Source of the DNA: Gammaproteobacteria bacterium
GTDB lineage: Bacteria; Pseudomonadota; Gammaproteobacteria; Pseudomonadales; Azotimanducaceae
Length of the DNA stretch: 64,000 nucleotides
Assembly (NCBI GenBank): GCA_026708185.1
Contig: JAPOVK010000020.1
Coordinates: 1 to 64,000, forward strand
Direction of reading: 5' to 3'
Part shown: piece by piece, positions 25,246-34,465 of the stretch
Layout: each line of letters begins with the position of its first letter
Numbering within the stretch: position 1 is the first letter of the stretch
Notes under the pieces: model-generated
What the model saw: only the letters and a program-made list of their open reading frames with translations
What the model was told of the DNA's origin: nothing
Databases searched by the model: none
Position numbers and translations under genes: made by a program

Positions 25246-26415
25246 ATGGGATGCGAACACGCGCCCCCGCGGGTTCCCGGCGTTGAGGCCCGAACCGACG
25301 ACGTCCAGGTGACTTGGCCCGACGGCCACGCTGGTCGTTTCCCCTACTTCTGGCTGCGAGAGAACTGCCCTTGCCAGCAGTGCACTCATCCCGAGGCCTG
25401 GGAGCGGATCGTCGACTTCATGGCCCTACCCCTCACCGTCAAGCCCGATTCCGTCGACGCGGATCGGGCAGGGCTGCACCTGACTTGGCCGTCCCACGAC
25501 GCTCCCTGCGACGGCACCCATTACAGTTGGGAGTGGCTGGACGACCATCGCTTGGAACGACATGCCCGCCTTGCGCGCAAGCGCCGGATTCGGGGCTGGA
25601 CCGGCTCGATGGTCGACAAGGACAGCCTCGCGGTATCGCACGATGCCATGATGGCCCGCGACGACGACCTCGAGCGGCTGCTGAGGCACGTCGACTCGAC
25701 TGGCGTCGGCTTCGTGGTCGGCGTCCCCACAGACCGGCTCGCGGTCACCGAGATCGCGCAACGCATCGCCTTCGTCGAGGAGTCGCACTTCGGGCGCCAC
25801 TTCGACGTGCTGTCCAAGGTGGACCCCGAGAACCTGGCGTATACGCCGAACGCCTTGCAGCCGCACAACGACCTGCCGAGCCGCCAGCACTTGCCGGGCG
25901 TGCAGCTACTGCACTGTCGCCGCAACGATGTCGCCGGCGGCGACAGCGTCTTCGTCGACGGCATCGCGGTTGCCTGCCGACTGCGCGAGCAGAATCCCGC
26001 GGCCTTCGACCTGTTGAGCAGCTTGAGCGTCATGTTTCGGTCGGTCGCGGCCGATTGGGAGATCGCGAACCGCGCACCGATCATTGCGGTGGACGAAGAC
26101 GGTGACGTCGTCGGCACACGCGTGCATCCGGCCTTACTCGGGCCGGTCGATATCGAGCCTGACGAACAGCCGGCCTTCTACCGCGCCCATCGGGAACTGC
26201 TCAGCATCGCGCTCGAGCCGGAGATGCAGTTCTCCTTCCGGTTCGAAGAGGGCGACTGCGTCATCTTCGACAACGCTCGCATCCTGCACGCGCGGACCGC
26301 GTTCGACTCAACGACCGGCTATCGGCACTTGCAGGGCTGCTACGTCGGTCGCGACGACTTGCGAAGCCGATTGATGGTCTTGCGCCGCAGGGGCGCGGAC
26401 TACCGGATCCGCTGA
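25246..26415 (+). CDS. Gamma-butyrobetaine dioxygenase-like (BBOX/TauD) oxygenase
   Basis: A 389-residue Fe(II)/2OG oxygenase with the two-domain layout of carnitine-synthesis enzymes. The N-terminal domain has the zinc-binding RENCPCQQCTHPE (C41, C43, C46, plus a histidine). The catalytic jelly roll has the iron-binding QPHNDLPSR (H-x-D) and distal ARILHARTAF, with arginine near RHLQGCYVGRDDL. The likely reaction is hydroxylation of gamma-butyrobetaine to carnitine or of a related trimethylammonium compound. Start ATG 25246 matches family N-termini. It converges on the minus-strand PLP gene with a 15-bp gap. Confidence 0.85.
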   Translation: MGCEHAPPRVPGVEARTDDVQVTWPDGHAGRFPYFWLRENCPCQQCTHPEAWERIVDFMALPLTVKPDSVDADRAGLHLTWPSHDAPCDGTHYSWEWLDDHRLERHARLARKRRIRGWTGSMVDKDSLAVSHDAMMARDDDLERLLRHVDSTGVGFVVGVPTDRLAVTEIAQRIAFVEESHFGRHFDVLSKVDPENLAYTPNALQPHNDLPSRQHLPGVQLLHCRRNDVAGGDSVFVDGIAVACRLREQNPAAFDLLSSLSVMFRSVAADWEIANRAPIIAVDEDGDVVGTRVHPALLGPVDIEPDEQPAFYRAHRELLSIALEPEMQFSFRFEEGDCVIFDNARILHARTAFDSTTGYRHLQGCYVGRDDLRSRLMVLRRRGADYRIR

Positions 26416-26430
26416 GGTCCGTGGCCGGGC

Positions 26431-27618
26431 CTACAGCACGCGGTCCAGGTCGGCGCAGATATCGGTCGCGTCTTCCAGTCCGACCGACAGCCGGAACAAG
26501 CCCTCGCCGGCGAATTCCCGATAGCGCGCGGCTTGCGTCCCCGTGAGCTTGAAGGACGTCGCAAGCATGTCGTCCGTGTCGATCCAGTAGATGAGACTGC
26601 GGTGGTGGCCTAGCGACACGGCGAAGTGGATGACCTCGAGCGACTCGGCCATCCGCTTGGCAACGACCGCACCATCATCGACCTGGAACGACAGCATCCC
26701 CGAGCAGTTGGCCATTTGGCGCACCGCCAGCTCGTGCTGCGGATGGGATTCCAGGCCAGGATAGTTGACGCGCTTCACGGCCGGATGGTCTTCAAGGAAC
26801 GCCGCCACGAGCCGCGCACCTTCCTCGTGCGCCTGCATCCGGATCGGCAGCGTTGCCGCACCGCGCGCGATCAGCCAGGCGTTGAACGGACTCAACACGC
26901 CGCCGAAGTAGACCAGCGCGTGGGTCCGCAGCGGCTCGATGTGATCTCGGCTCCCGAGCACCGCGCCGCCGAGAGCGTCGCCGTGGCCGCCGATGTACTT
27001 GGTCAGGGAATGCACAACGTAGTCGGCACCCAACTCGATCGGCCGCGTGGCGATGGGTGTTGCGAAGGTCGAGTCGACCGCGAGCGTCAGATCGTGGCGC
27101 TTGGCGATCTCCGACACGGCCGCGATGTCCGTCAGGCGCAGGATCGGGTTGGCCGGTGTCTCGATCCAGATCATCCGCGTCGCGGGCGTGATCGCCGACT
27201 CCACGGCGCCCAGGTCGCTCGTGTCAACCGCCGTGGACCTGATGCGGTAGTTCGCCAACGTGTCGCGAACCAGTTCGGCAGTGCCGGGATAGTTCACGTC
27301 GCTGATCACCAGGTGGTCGCCGGCCTTGAGCGATGCCAGCAAGAGCGCAGACGTCGCGGCCATGCCGGAACCGAACGCCACGCAGTCTTCGGCACCCTCC
27401 AACGCCGCCAGCTTGCCCTCGAGCATCTTGATCGTGGGATTGCCCCAGCGCGTGTAGATGTACGGGACTTCTCCTTCGAAAGCGTTGATCGAGAAGCCCG
27501 CCGGTTCGTCCATCGCGAACGTGGTGGACATCACCAGATCGGGGGCCGAGGCGCCCGTGATCGGGTTCGGTCGTTCGCCGCCGTGGACGGCGCGCGTCTT
27601 GGAGCCTGGGTTGGGCAT
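26431..27618 (-). CDS. Trans-sulfuration enzyme (cystathionine gamma-synthase / methionine gamma-lyase family)
   Basis: A 395-residue PLP enzyme. It opens KTRAVHGGERPNP and shows YIYTRWGNPTIKMLE (the Tyr-Thr-Arg phosphate contacts), GSGMAATSAL, VDSTFATP and the PLP lysine in HSLTKYIGGHGD. Members act on sulfur amino acids by gamma-replacement or gamma-elimination; sequence alone does not separate cystathionine gamma-synthase, O-succinylhomoserine sulfhydrylase and methionine gamma-lyase. Length is normal. It is divergent from the MBL gene, with 84 bp between starts for both promoters. Confidence 0.9.
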   Translation of the reverse strand: MPNPGSKTRAVHGGERPNPITGASAPDLVMSTTFAMDEPAGFSINAFEGEVPYIYTRWGNPTIKMLEGKLAALEGAEDCVAFGSGMAATSALLLASLKAGDHLVISDVNYPGTAELVRDTLANYRIRSTAVDTSDLGAVESAITPATRMIWIETPANPILRLTDIAAVSEIAKRHDLTLAVDSTFATPIATRPIELGADYVVHSLTKYIGGHGDALGGAVLGSRDHIEPLRTHALVYFGGVLSPFNAWLIARGAATLPIRMQAHEEGARLVAAFLEDHPAVKRVNYPGLESHPQHELAVRQMANCSGMLSFQVDDGAVVAKRMAESLEVIHFAVSLGHHRSLIYWIDTDDMLATSFKLTGTQAARYREFAGEGLFRLSVGLEDATDICADLDRVL

Positions 27619-27702
27619 TGCGGAGTCCTAACGAGGCGGGTGGCTATACTAAGGCCACCGGGCGCGGTGGGACGCCGCCCGATCAGGCGCCGGAGGGGCA
27701 CC

Positions 27703-28764
27703 GTGACCGCAGGAAGAGCGTGGCTGATCGCCATCGCCGTCGTCGTCGTGCTGGCTGGAGCCACGTGGTTCGCGCTGCGCAGCGAGACCATGGCTTTCGC
27801 CCTTCTCGATCGCACGGTTGCGCAAAACCTGACCAGCGATGCCCTGGCGGAACTGCCGGATGGCCTTCACGTGCTGGTGTGCGGCGCCGGTGGCCCGTTG
27901 ACGGACATTTCACGCTCCGGATCCTGCGTGGCCGTCCAGGCCGGGGAGCATCTGTACGTCGTGGACGCCGGCACCAACGGTGCGCGCAACATCGGCCGCT
28001 TCGGCGTGAACGTCGGACGTGTCGAGGCTGTGCTGGTGACCCATGCCCATTCCGACCACATCGACGGCCTGGGGGAGCTCGGCGTGCTGCGCTGGGCCGG
28101 CGGTGGCCATGCCGCTCCGCTACCCGTTCACGGTCCGCCTGTGGTCTCCGATGTCGTGGCGGGATTCAACCTGGCGTATACCGCCGACGCCGCCTATCGC
28201 GTTGCCCATCACGGCGAGGCGGTCGTTCCGGCGAGCGGCGGCGGGCTGCTGGCGTTCCCGTTTCCGCTGCCCGCGGACGGCGAACTCACGACGGTGCTCG
28301 AGTCCGGCGATGGCGTCCGAATCAGCGCCTTCCGCGTCTCCCACCCGCCGGTAAGCCAAGCGGTCGGTTACCGCATCGACTACCGGGACCGCGCCGTCGT
28401 GGTGAGCGGCGATACGGCCAAGTCCGCCAACCTGATCCACCACGCCCAGGGCGTCGACCTGTTGCTGCACGAGGCGCTCGCCAGCCGCATGACCGCACGC
28501 ATTGCCGAGGCCGCCGACGCTGTCGATGCCGGTGGGCCGGCAAAGATCATGCGCGACGTGCCGTCCTACCACAGCACGCCCGTGGAGGCCGCCGAATCGG
28601 CGGCAGAGGCCGAAGTCGGACACCTTGTGCTGTACCACATCATCCCGCCCCTGCCGATCGCGCCGATGGAGCACGTCTTCCTGTCGGGCGTCGCCGACGC
28701 CTACACCGGGCCCGTGACTCTTGCCACGGACGGCACACTCATTTCACTACCGGCGGGAACCTAA
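27703..28764 (+). CDS. Membrane-anchored metallo-beta-lactamase-fold hydrolase
   Basis: A 353-residue protein from a GTG start with GGAGGGG 4-10 bp upstream. One N-terminal transmembrane helix (WLIAIAVVVVLAGATWFAL) should place the enzyme in the periplasm. The MBL motif is THAHSDHIDGLGE, followed by VVVSGDTAKS (metal-bridging Asp) and a late histidine in LVLYHIIPP. The layout resembles RNase Z/AtsA-type hydrolases. The substrate is unknown. A UMF1-family transporter follows 36 bp later, so the two may act on one compound. Confidence 0.85.
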   Translation: MTAGRAWLIAIAVVVVLAGATWFALRSETMAFALLDRTVAQNLTSDALAELPDGLHVLVCGAGGPLTDISRSGSCVAVQAGEHLYVVDAGTNGARNIGRFGVNVGRVEAVLVTHAHSDHIDGLGELGVLRWAGGGHAAPLPVHGPPVVSDVVAGFNLAYTADAAYRVAHHGEAVVPASGGGLLAFPFPLPADGELTTVLESGDGVRISAFRVSHPPVSQAVGYRIDYRDRAVVVSGDTAKSANLIHHAQGVDLLLHEALASRMTARIAEAADAVDAGGPAKIMRDVPSYHSTPVEAAESAAEAEVGHLVLYHIIPPLPIAPMEHVFLSGVADAYTGPVTLATDGTLISLPAGT

Positions 28765-28800
28765 GCGAAACTCCGCCACCCACGAGAAGAACAACAACAC

Positions 28801-30213
28801 ATGGCGAACATTCCACCCCTTTCCTTGGCCGGGACGCCGGCCGCGAAACCCCTCGGCTACTACAGCTGGACGCTCGGGCAGTGCGCGCGGGATCCGCTGT
28901 ACATCATGGTCATCATCTACATCTTCTTCCCGTACTTCAGCAACGTCGTGGTCGGAGATCCCGTGCGCGGACAGACGCTGATCGGCTATCTGAACGCCAC
29001 CGCGGGCGCGTTCATGGCCCTGACGATTCCTTTCATGGGTGCGATCGCCGACAAGATCGGCCGGCGCAAGCCGTGGATCGTGGCAAGCCACGCCACGCTG
29101 GCAGTCGTCGCGGTGCTCCTATGGTGGATACTGCCCGCCGGAACGGGACTCGGCATCGGTATCGGCTTCGCCCTGCTCCTCGTCCTGCTCATCGCCTTCG
29201 GCTACGCGGAGGTGTTTCACAACGCGATGTTGCCGAGCGTCACTCCGTCCGACAAGGCGGGTGTCGTCTCCGGAATGGCATTTTCGGTCGGCAACATGTC
29301 CGCCATCCTGCTCCTGGTGTTCGTGCTGTTCGCATTCGCGTTGCCGGGCACGCAAAGCTGGTCGTTTCTACCGTCCGCGCCGTTGTTCGGCATCGACCAG
29401 TCCATCCACGAGCACGACCGCATCGTCGGTCCGATCGGCGGCTTCTGGCTCGTATTGGCGACGCTACCGCTCTTGGCCTTCACCCCGGACGGCATCCGCT
29501 CCAAGAAATCGATCGTGGACGACGTCCGCCAAGGGTTGCTCGACGTGGTCAACACGGTCAGGCAACTCAAGCACTACGCCAACATCGGCATCTACCTGCT
29601 CGCGCGCATGTTCTTCAACGACGGCATGGCCGGCGTCCTGATCTTCAACGGCGTCTACGCGTCCGGCACGTTCGGCTGGGGCACCACGACGATGCTGATC
29701 CTCGGCCTGTGCACCAGCGCGTCGGCGATGGTCGGCGCCTACGTCGGCGGACTGCTGGACGACCGGCTCGGCTCGATTCGAACGCTCAAGATCACCATCG
29801 CCATGACCACTGTGATCCTGCTCCTCTTGGTGTCCATGGGGCCGGGCACGGTGCTGTTCGTCATCGATGTCGGCACCCGGCCGCTGTGGCCGTTGCCGTT
29901 CTTCCAGACGCCGGCCGAGCTCATCTATTTCCTGACGTTCCAGGTGTTCGCGCTCTTCTTCGTGACGGCGCTGTCCGCATCGCGCACCTTGATGGCCAAG
30001 CTCTCGCCGCCGACGATGGCCACGCAGTTCTTCGGCTTGTACAGCTTGAGCGGCTCCGTCACGGCGTTCCTCGCCCCGCTCATGGTGGCCACCACGACCG
30101 CCTGGTTCGATTCGCAACGGGCAGGCTTCGCGTCGCTCATCATCCTGATGCTGATCGGTGCGGCGATGCTGTTCAAAGTGCGCGAGGAACAGGCGACCCC
30201 GGCACCGGGTTGA
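28801..30213 (+). CDS. MFS transporter, UMF1/Atg22-like
   Basis: A 470-residue polytopic inner-membrane protein with about 12 hydrophobic helices. The opening GYYSWTLGQCARDPLYIMVIIYIFF resembles the first helix of the UMF1 (vacuole effluxer Atg22-like) branch of the major facilitator superfamily, and GAIADKIGRRKPW is the loop-2-3 signature. A ~65-residue loop between helices 6 and 7 (DGIRSKKSIVDDVRQG) is cytosolic. The substrate is unknown. Confidence 0.88.
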   Translation: MANIPPLSLAGTPAAKPLGYYSWTLGQCARDPLYIMVIIYIFFPYFSNVVVGDPVRGQTLIGYLNATAGAFMALTIPFMGAIADKIGRRKPWIVASHATLAVVAVLLWWILPAGTGLGIGIGFALLLVLLIAFGYAEVFHNAMLPSVTPSDKAGVVSGMAFSVGNMSAILLLVFVLFAFALPGTQSWSFLPSAPLFGIDQSIHEHDRIVGPIGGFWLVLATLPLLAFTPDGIRSKKSIVDDVRQGLLDVVNTVRQLKHYANIGIYLLARMFFNDGMAGVLIFNGVYASGTFGWGTTTMLILGLCTSASAMVGAYVGGLLDDRLGSIRTLKITIAMTTVILLLLVSMGPGTVLFVIDVGTRPLWPLPFFQTPAELIYFLTFQVFALFFVTALSASRTLMAKLSPPTMATQFFGLYSLSGSVTAFLAPLMVATTTAWFDSQRAGFASLIILMLIGAAMLFKVREEQATPAPG

Positions 30214-30295
30214 GACCCTTAGGATCCGACGATCCGCCACGGTGTCGTCGTCTCGGCGTATGATTTGCGGTTCGCGAAATGCCAAGGGAGTGCCA

Positions 30296-31219
30296 ATGCC
30301 CATCACCGTCACGCCTACCGACGCTACTCTGGGTGCGGTTGTCACCGACGTCGACCTCGCCGAACTGGACGACGACACCTGGCAGGAGATCCACGCTGCC
30401 TTTCTCAAGTACGGTCTGCTGGTTTTCCCCGGCCAGAACCTGGACGAGGATTCCCAAGGCGCGTTCGCGCTGCGTTTCGGGAAGATCGAAAGGCTCTCCC
30501 CACGCCAGAACAGCCCGACCGTGCAGTTTTCGAACAGGAGAGCGGACGGCACGATCGCTAAGACCGGCGAAGAGCAGTACAAGCTCTTGAAGGGCAACGA
30601 GGGCTGGCACACCGACAGCACCTACATGCCACTGGCCGCCAAGGCCGGCATGCTGATGGCGCTGGTTGTTCCGCCCGAAGGCGGCGAGACCGAGTTCGCC
30701 GACATGCGCGCCGCCTACGACGCGCTCGACCCGGATATGCAGGAGCAGCTCGAAGGTCTATCCGCGTATCACTCGCTATACCGTTCGCAGATGCGTGCCG
30801 GTTTTGCGCACAAGACCGATCACTTCTACGGCTTCCACGACAAGGGCGCGCCGCTACGCCCGGTCATCAAGACCCACCCGGAAACCGGGCGCAAGTCCAT
30901 CTACACCGGTCGGCATGCCTACGGCATCGTCGGAATGCCCGAGGAGGAGTCCGAAGCGCTGCTGACGAAGCTCATGGACGACGCCTGCCAGCCTCCACGA
31001 ACCTATAGGCATTCCTGGGAGGTGGGTGACCTGACCGTTTGGGACAACCGCTGCGTGATGCACCGGGCTCGGCCCTACGATACGAAGCATGTTCGCGTGT
31101 TGCGGGCATCGCGAATTGCGGGAGAACCCGAGTCGGAATTGGCCCCGACGTTCGCCGACCCGCGCGCCGATGCCTACAACCCGTCGACCTCCAACGAGTC
31201 CGTGCTGACCGCGAGTTAG
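30296..31219 (+). CDS. TauD/TfdA-family Fe(II)/2OG dioxygenase
   Basis: A 307-residue enzyme from an ATG preceded by AAGGGAG. The opening VTPTDATLGAVVTDVDLAEL and LLVFPGQNLDEDSQ are typical of taurine / 2,4-D dioxygenase relatives. Iron ligands are H105 and D107 (GWHTDSTY) and the histidine in VMHRARPYD; the arginines after it bind 2-oxoglutarate. Substrates in the family include sulfonates, aryloxyacids and other carboxylates; which applies here is open. Its neighbours do not settle the pathway. Confidence 0.9.
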   Translation: MPITVTPTDATLGAVVTDVDLAELDDDTWQEIHAAFLKYGLLVFPGQNLDEDSQGAFALRFGKIERLSPRQNSPTVQFSNRRADGTIAKTGEEQYKLLKGNEGWHTDSTYMPLAAKAGMLMALVVPPEGGETEFADMRAAYDALDPDMQEQLEGLSAYHSLYRSQMRAGFAHKTDHFYGFHDKGAPLRPVIKTHPETGRKSIYTGRHAYGIVGMPEEESEALLTKLMDDACQPPRTYRHSWEVGDLTVWDNRCVMHRARPYDTKHVRVLRASRIAGEPESELAPTFADPRADAYNPSTSNESVLTAS

Positions 31220-31237
31220 AGGAGCCGCCTTTTCGGG

Positions 31238-32446
31238 ATGCCGTTGGCGCAAAAGCCCTTGTTGCCCGCAATCCGCCGACCCCTCGCTTGCCTCGCCGTG
31301 GTCTCTCTCGGCGCAGCACCGCTTGCCGCGGCGGAAGAGGCAGAGCCGGCACCGATCATCGGCGCTCCTGCCCCGGAACCGGGCGAGGTGCCGTCGGCCG
31401 AGTTCATCGCCGATGTCTATGCCGCCGCCGAGCGCGGTGGGCGCCTCTACGATGCGGGTCGCTATGCCGAGGCCGTGCCCTTTCTTGCCGCCGCCGCCGA
31501 GCGGGGGTTCAAGGTTCCGCAAGCATCGCTGGGAGACATCGTCCTGAACGGTCGCGGGGGCGTTCCCCGCGACACGCAAGCCGGCATCGGCTGGCTCGGC
31601 GTGGCGGCCGAGGCCCAGACCCTGCCCCGCATCGAAACCTACTACCGACGCATGCTGGCGCAACTGCCGGCCGACTACAGACCGACGGCGCGCCAGATCG
31701 TCGAAGCCTACCGGTCCGCCTACGGCAGCCGACAGCATCGTGTTGCCTGTCGGCTGCACGGCGACGTCGTCCTAGACCTGCAGTGCCACTTCATCGACGA
31801 GCCGGACGACGATGCGGACTCGCCGACCACCGATGGATACGAGGACGTCGAGGAAATGGTCGTGGTGGCGCCCATCATTACCGCTCCGGCACCGGAGTTC
31901 GGACAGATTCCGAGCGGGGCGTTCATCTCGCAAGTCTACGAGGCGGCCAGTCGTGGCGCCGAACTCTATAGGCAGAAGCGCTACAAGGAAGCGTTGCCGT
32001 TTCTCGTCATCGCCGCGAAGCGTGGCTTCAAGTGGGCACAAGCGTCGGCCGCGGACATCTACCTGCACGGCCGCGGCGGCGCGGCGGTCGACCTCGAGGC
32101 CGGCATCGGCTGGCTGGGCGTGGCGGCGCAACCGAGAACCACGAACTCGATCATGGAGTTCTACAAGGAATCCCGCGCCCTGCTGCCGGAACGCTATACG
32201 CCGGAGGCGGTCGAGGAGATCGTCAGCAACTACCGTAGCGAATACGGCAACCTGAACCATCGGGTCGCCTGTCGGCACCAAGCGATCGATCCCGGCTGGA
32301 GCATGCGCATCAAGAACCTGCGCTGCCATTTCATCGACGAAGCGACCCAGTGCCGCGAGGTATCCCTGGACGGCGAGGAGATCGGTTGGCAGTGGACATG
32401 CCAACCGCTCGAAGGAGCGCAGACAAGGGACGCGCGGCCTTACTAG
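31238..32446 (+). CDS. Exported protein made of a duplicated ~190-residue module (Sel1/TPR-like)
   Basis: A 402-residue protein with a signal peptide (LACLAVVSLGAAPLAAA). Two successive copies of one unit are plain. Each begins PIIGAPAPEPGEVPSAEFI or PIITAPAPEFGQIPSGAFI and continues with Y-x-EA-x-PFL-x-x-A-x-RGFK, then an A-x-I-x-L-x-GRGG segment, AGIGWLGVAA and finally HRVACR-x. The GRGG and GWLGVAA parts resemble Sel1/TPR helices used for protein binding. Function unknown; probably a periplasmic scaffold. It ends 10 bp from the convergent methyltransferase gene. Confidence 0.75.
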   Translation: MPLAQKPLLPAIRRPLACLAVVSLGAAPLAAAEEAEPAPIIGAPAPEPGEVPSAEFIADVYAAAERGGRLYDAGRYAEAVPFLAAAAERGFKVPQASLGDIVLNGRGGVPRDTQAGIGWLGVAAEAQTLPRIETYYRRMLAQLPADYRPTARQIVEAYRSAYGSRQHRVACRLHGDVVLDLQCHFIDEPDDDADSPTTDGYEDVEEMVVVAPIITAPAPEFGQIPSGAFISQVYEAASRGAELYRQKRYKEALPFLVIAAKRGFKWAQASAADIYLHGRGGAAVDLEAGIGWLGVAAQPRTTNSIMEFYKESRALLPERYTPEAVEEIVSNYRSEYGNLNHRVACRHQAIDPGWSMRIKNLRCHFIDEATQCREVSLDGEEIGWQWTCQPLEGAQTRDARPY

Positions 32447-32456
32447 GATCCAGTCC

Positions 32457-33290
32457 TCACCGCTTGCGGATCACGTAGACGATGTTGTCGCCAACATCCA
32501 GCGTGCCGGGCAGCTTCGACCAGGCGAGTTCGCGCTCGACGACCAAGGCCCAGAGTTCGTCGTCCTCACGCACGGCATCCAGCGCGGCCTCCCCGGCCAT
32601 GCCGAGTACACCGGCGGCGCGCCGTTCCACGACGTCGACTGCTTCTCCAGCGAGCAGACCGTCGACGTCCGCGCTGGTCATCATGTGACAGTAGTGCTCG
32701 GTCGCCGGATGGTGCTCGCGGTCCTGAAGGCCCGTCTCGAGCAGCCAGCGCAGATTGTCCAAGCCGATCGCTTCCTTCTCCGCCGGCAGCATGTCCATGA
32801 AAAGCACCACGGTATTGACCAACGACATCACGCCGAGCACGACGATGCCCCCTGGCTTCACCACGCGGAGAACCTGCCGGACGCCGACGGACTCCTTGTC
32901 CAGCAGGTAGCTCAAGGGTCCGCCCACGCAGACCACGGCGTCGAAGGCACTTGGCTCCACCGCACCCAGATCCACCAGGTCGAGAACGCGGTAGTCGGCG
33001 ACGCGATCCAAGACGCCGAGATCCCGCATGTGGTCACGGTTCAGCGCGAGTTGGACCTCCGACAGGTCCGACACCACCAGTCGTCGGGCCATGTGCACCA
33101 ACTCCTTGGTATAGATGCCTGCGCCCGCGCCGACCTCCAAGACGTCCATTTCCGGCGTGATGTGTGTTTTGAGGACATCCATATGGACGAGGAAGTTCAG
33201 CTCGCCGCGGCGGCTCCGCGTTAAGCGCGTCCACTCGGCGTCCGCGAGCCGGTCGTAGTGGGCTCGCGGAAAGTCGGCGTCGTAGCCCAA
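32457..33290 (-). CDS. Class I SAM-dependent methyltransferase
   Basis: A small-molecule or biosynthetic methyltransferase. MDVLEVGAGAGIYTKELVHM is the SAM-binding motif I; a D at the end of strand 2 (VVSDLSEVQL) and AFDAVVCVGGPLSYLL with a glycine-rich post-motif follow. I prefer the TTG at 33290, preceded by GGAGAA, because homologous openings begin near GYDADFPRAHYDRLADAEW. An ATG at 33347 is in frame but would overlap the divergent start codon of the amidohydrolase. Substrate unknown. Confidence 0.75.
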   Translation of the reverse strand: MGYDADFPRAHYDRLADAEWTRLTRSRRGELNFLVHMDVLKTHITPEMDVLEVGAGAGIYTKELVHMARRLVVSDLSEVQLALNRDHMRDLGVLDRVADYRVLDLVDLGAVEPSAFDAVVCVGGPLSYLLDKESVGVRQVLRVVKPGGIVVLGVMSLVNTVVLFMDMLPAEKEAIGLDNLRWLLETGLQDREHHPATEHYCHMMTSADVDGLLAGEAVDVVERRAAGVLGMAGEAALDAVREDDELWALVVERELAWSKLPGTLDVGDNIVYVIRKR

Positions 33291-33345
33291 GGCGGTTCTC
33301 CGAATGCCTATAGTTGGCGCGTAGTGTGCCGCTGTACGGTTCCCC

Positions 33346-34440
33346 ATGCGCCGTCGTTCCGCCATCGCTATCGCCGTCGTCGCCATCGGCGCGCTGTCGG
33401 CAATCGCGTTGGTGGCGAAGACGGTGAGCACGATGCCTTCGCCCCCGGCAACTGCCCAAATCGTGGACCTGCATGTCCACACGGCGGGCATCGGCGCTGG
33501 CGGCAGCGGCGCGTTCGTCAATCGGGAGATGCGGGAGAACTTCCGCTTCCGGTTCTACCTCAGCGCTTTCGGCGTTACGGAGGAGGTGTTGAACGACGCT
33601 GGCGATGGTGTCGTTGTCGCCCGGATCAGCGCGCAGGTCGCCGCCTCGGAACGCGTCGCCAAGGCGATCGTGCTGGCGATGGACGGTGTCGTGGACGGCA
33701 AGGGGGAACTCGACCGCGAGGCGACGCAGATCTACGTGCCCAACGCCTTCGTCGCGAGCCAGACGGCGGCGTACGAGAACCTCTGCTTCGGGGCCAGCGT
33801 GAATCCCTACCGGCACGATGCCCTCAAGCGCCTGCACCAAGCCAAGGCCGACGGGGCCGTGCTCCTCAAGTGGATTCCGAACATCATGCACATCGACCCC
33901 GCCGATCCCGCGATCCGCCCGTTCTACGAGGCCCTGGTTGAACTGCAACTGCCGCTCCTGAGCCACGCCGGGCAGGAACGCTCGTTCGCCGATGCCATCG
34001 ACCGCTTCGGCGACCCGGCGCGGCTGGAACTGCCGCTATCGATGGGCGTGACCGTCATCGCCGCGCACATCGCGACGACCGGCGAGAACGAGGGCGAGTC
34101 CAACTTCGAGCGCATCCTGCCCATGTTCGAGCGCTTCCCCAATTTGTACGCGGACATCTCGAGCCTGACCCAGATCAACAAGCGCAACTACTTGCCTAGG
34201 GCTCTCGACGTGCCGGGCCTGGCCGACCGGCTGGTGTACGGAACCGACTGGCCACTGCAGTTTTTTCCACTGGTCTCGCCGTACTACCATGTGAACCACA
34301 TCGGCATCGGTGCCGCGCGTGCCGTGCAGGGGATCGAAAACGCCTGGGACCGCGACGTGGCGCTCAAGGAGGCGCTCGGCACGCCCGCCGACGTCTTCCC
34401 GCGGGGCGCCGATCTGATCGCCATCGAGCGGTGCCGCTAG
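33346..34440 (+). CDS. Amidohydrolase-family protein, exported
   Basis: A 364-residue TIM-barrel metal hydrolase with an N-terminal signal or anchor (IAIAVVAIGALSAIALVA). Metal-site residues run VDLHVH (H-x-H), LLKW (lysine), LLSHAGQ (His), AAHIAT (His) and YGTDWP (Asp), the order of the Amidohydro_2 type. The substrate is not evident; relatives hydrolyse or decarboxylate lactones and aromatic acids. It lies 25 bp before the sulfatase gene, probably in one operon. Its ATG abuts the divergent methyltransferase start region. Confidence 0.82.
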   Translation: MRRRSAIAIAVVAIGALSAIALVAKTVSTMPSPPATAQIVDLHVHTAGIGAGGSGAFVNREMRENFRFRFYLSAFGVTEEVLNDAGDGVVVARISAQVAASERVAKAIVLAMDGVVDGKGELDREATQIYVPNAFVASQTAAYENLCFGASVNPYRHDALKRLHQAKADGAVLLKWIPNIMHIDPADPAIRPFYEALVELQLPLLSHAGQERSFADAIDRFGDPARLELPLSMGVTVIAAHIATTGENEGESNFERILPMFERFPNLYADISSLTQINKRNYLPRALDVPGLADRLVYGTDWPLQFFPLVSPYYHVNHIGIGAARAVQGIENAWDRDVALKEALGTPADVFPRGADLIAIERCR

Positions 34441-34465
34441 CCGCAACGGCGCTTAAGGGGAACCC

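Noticed and set aside
26626-28764. 712-codon plus-strand frame covering the PLP-enzyme gene and the MBL gene
   Set aside because: Its first 359 codons are antisense to the well-matched trans-sulfuration enzyme; only the part from GTG 27703 codes for the MBL protein.
27618-30263. 881-codon plus-strand frame
   Set aside because: Arg/Gly/Pro-rich, no domain, and lies in the wrong frame over the MBL and UMF1 transporter genes; a GC-rich shadow.
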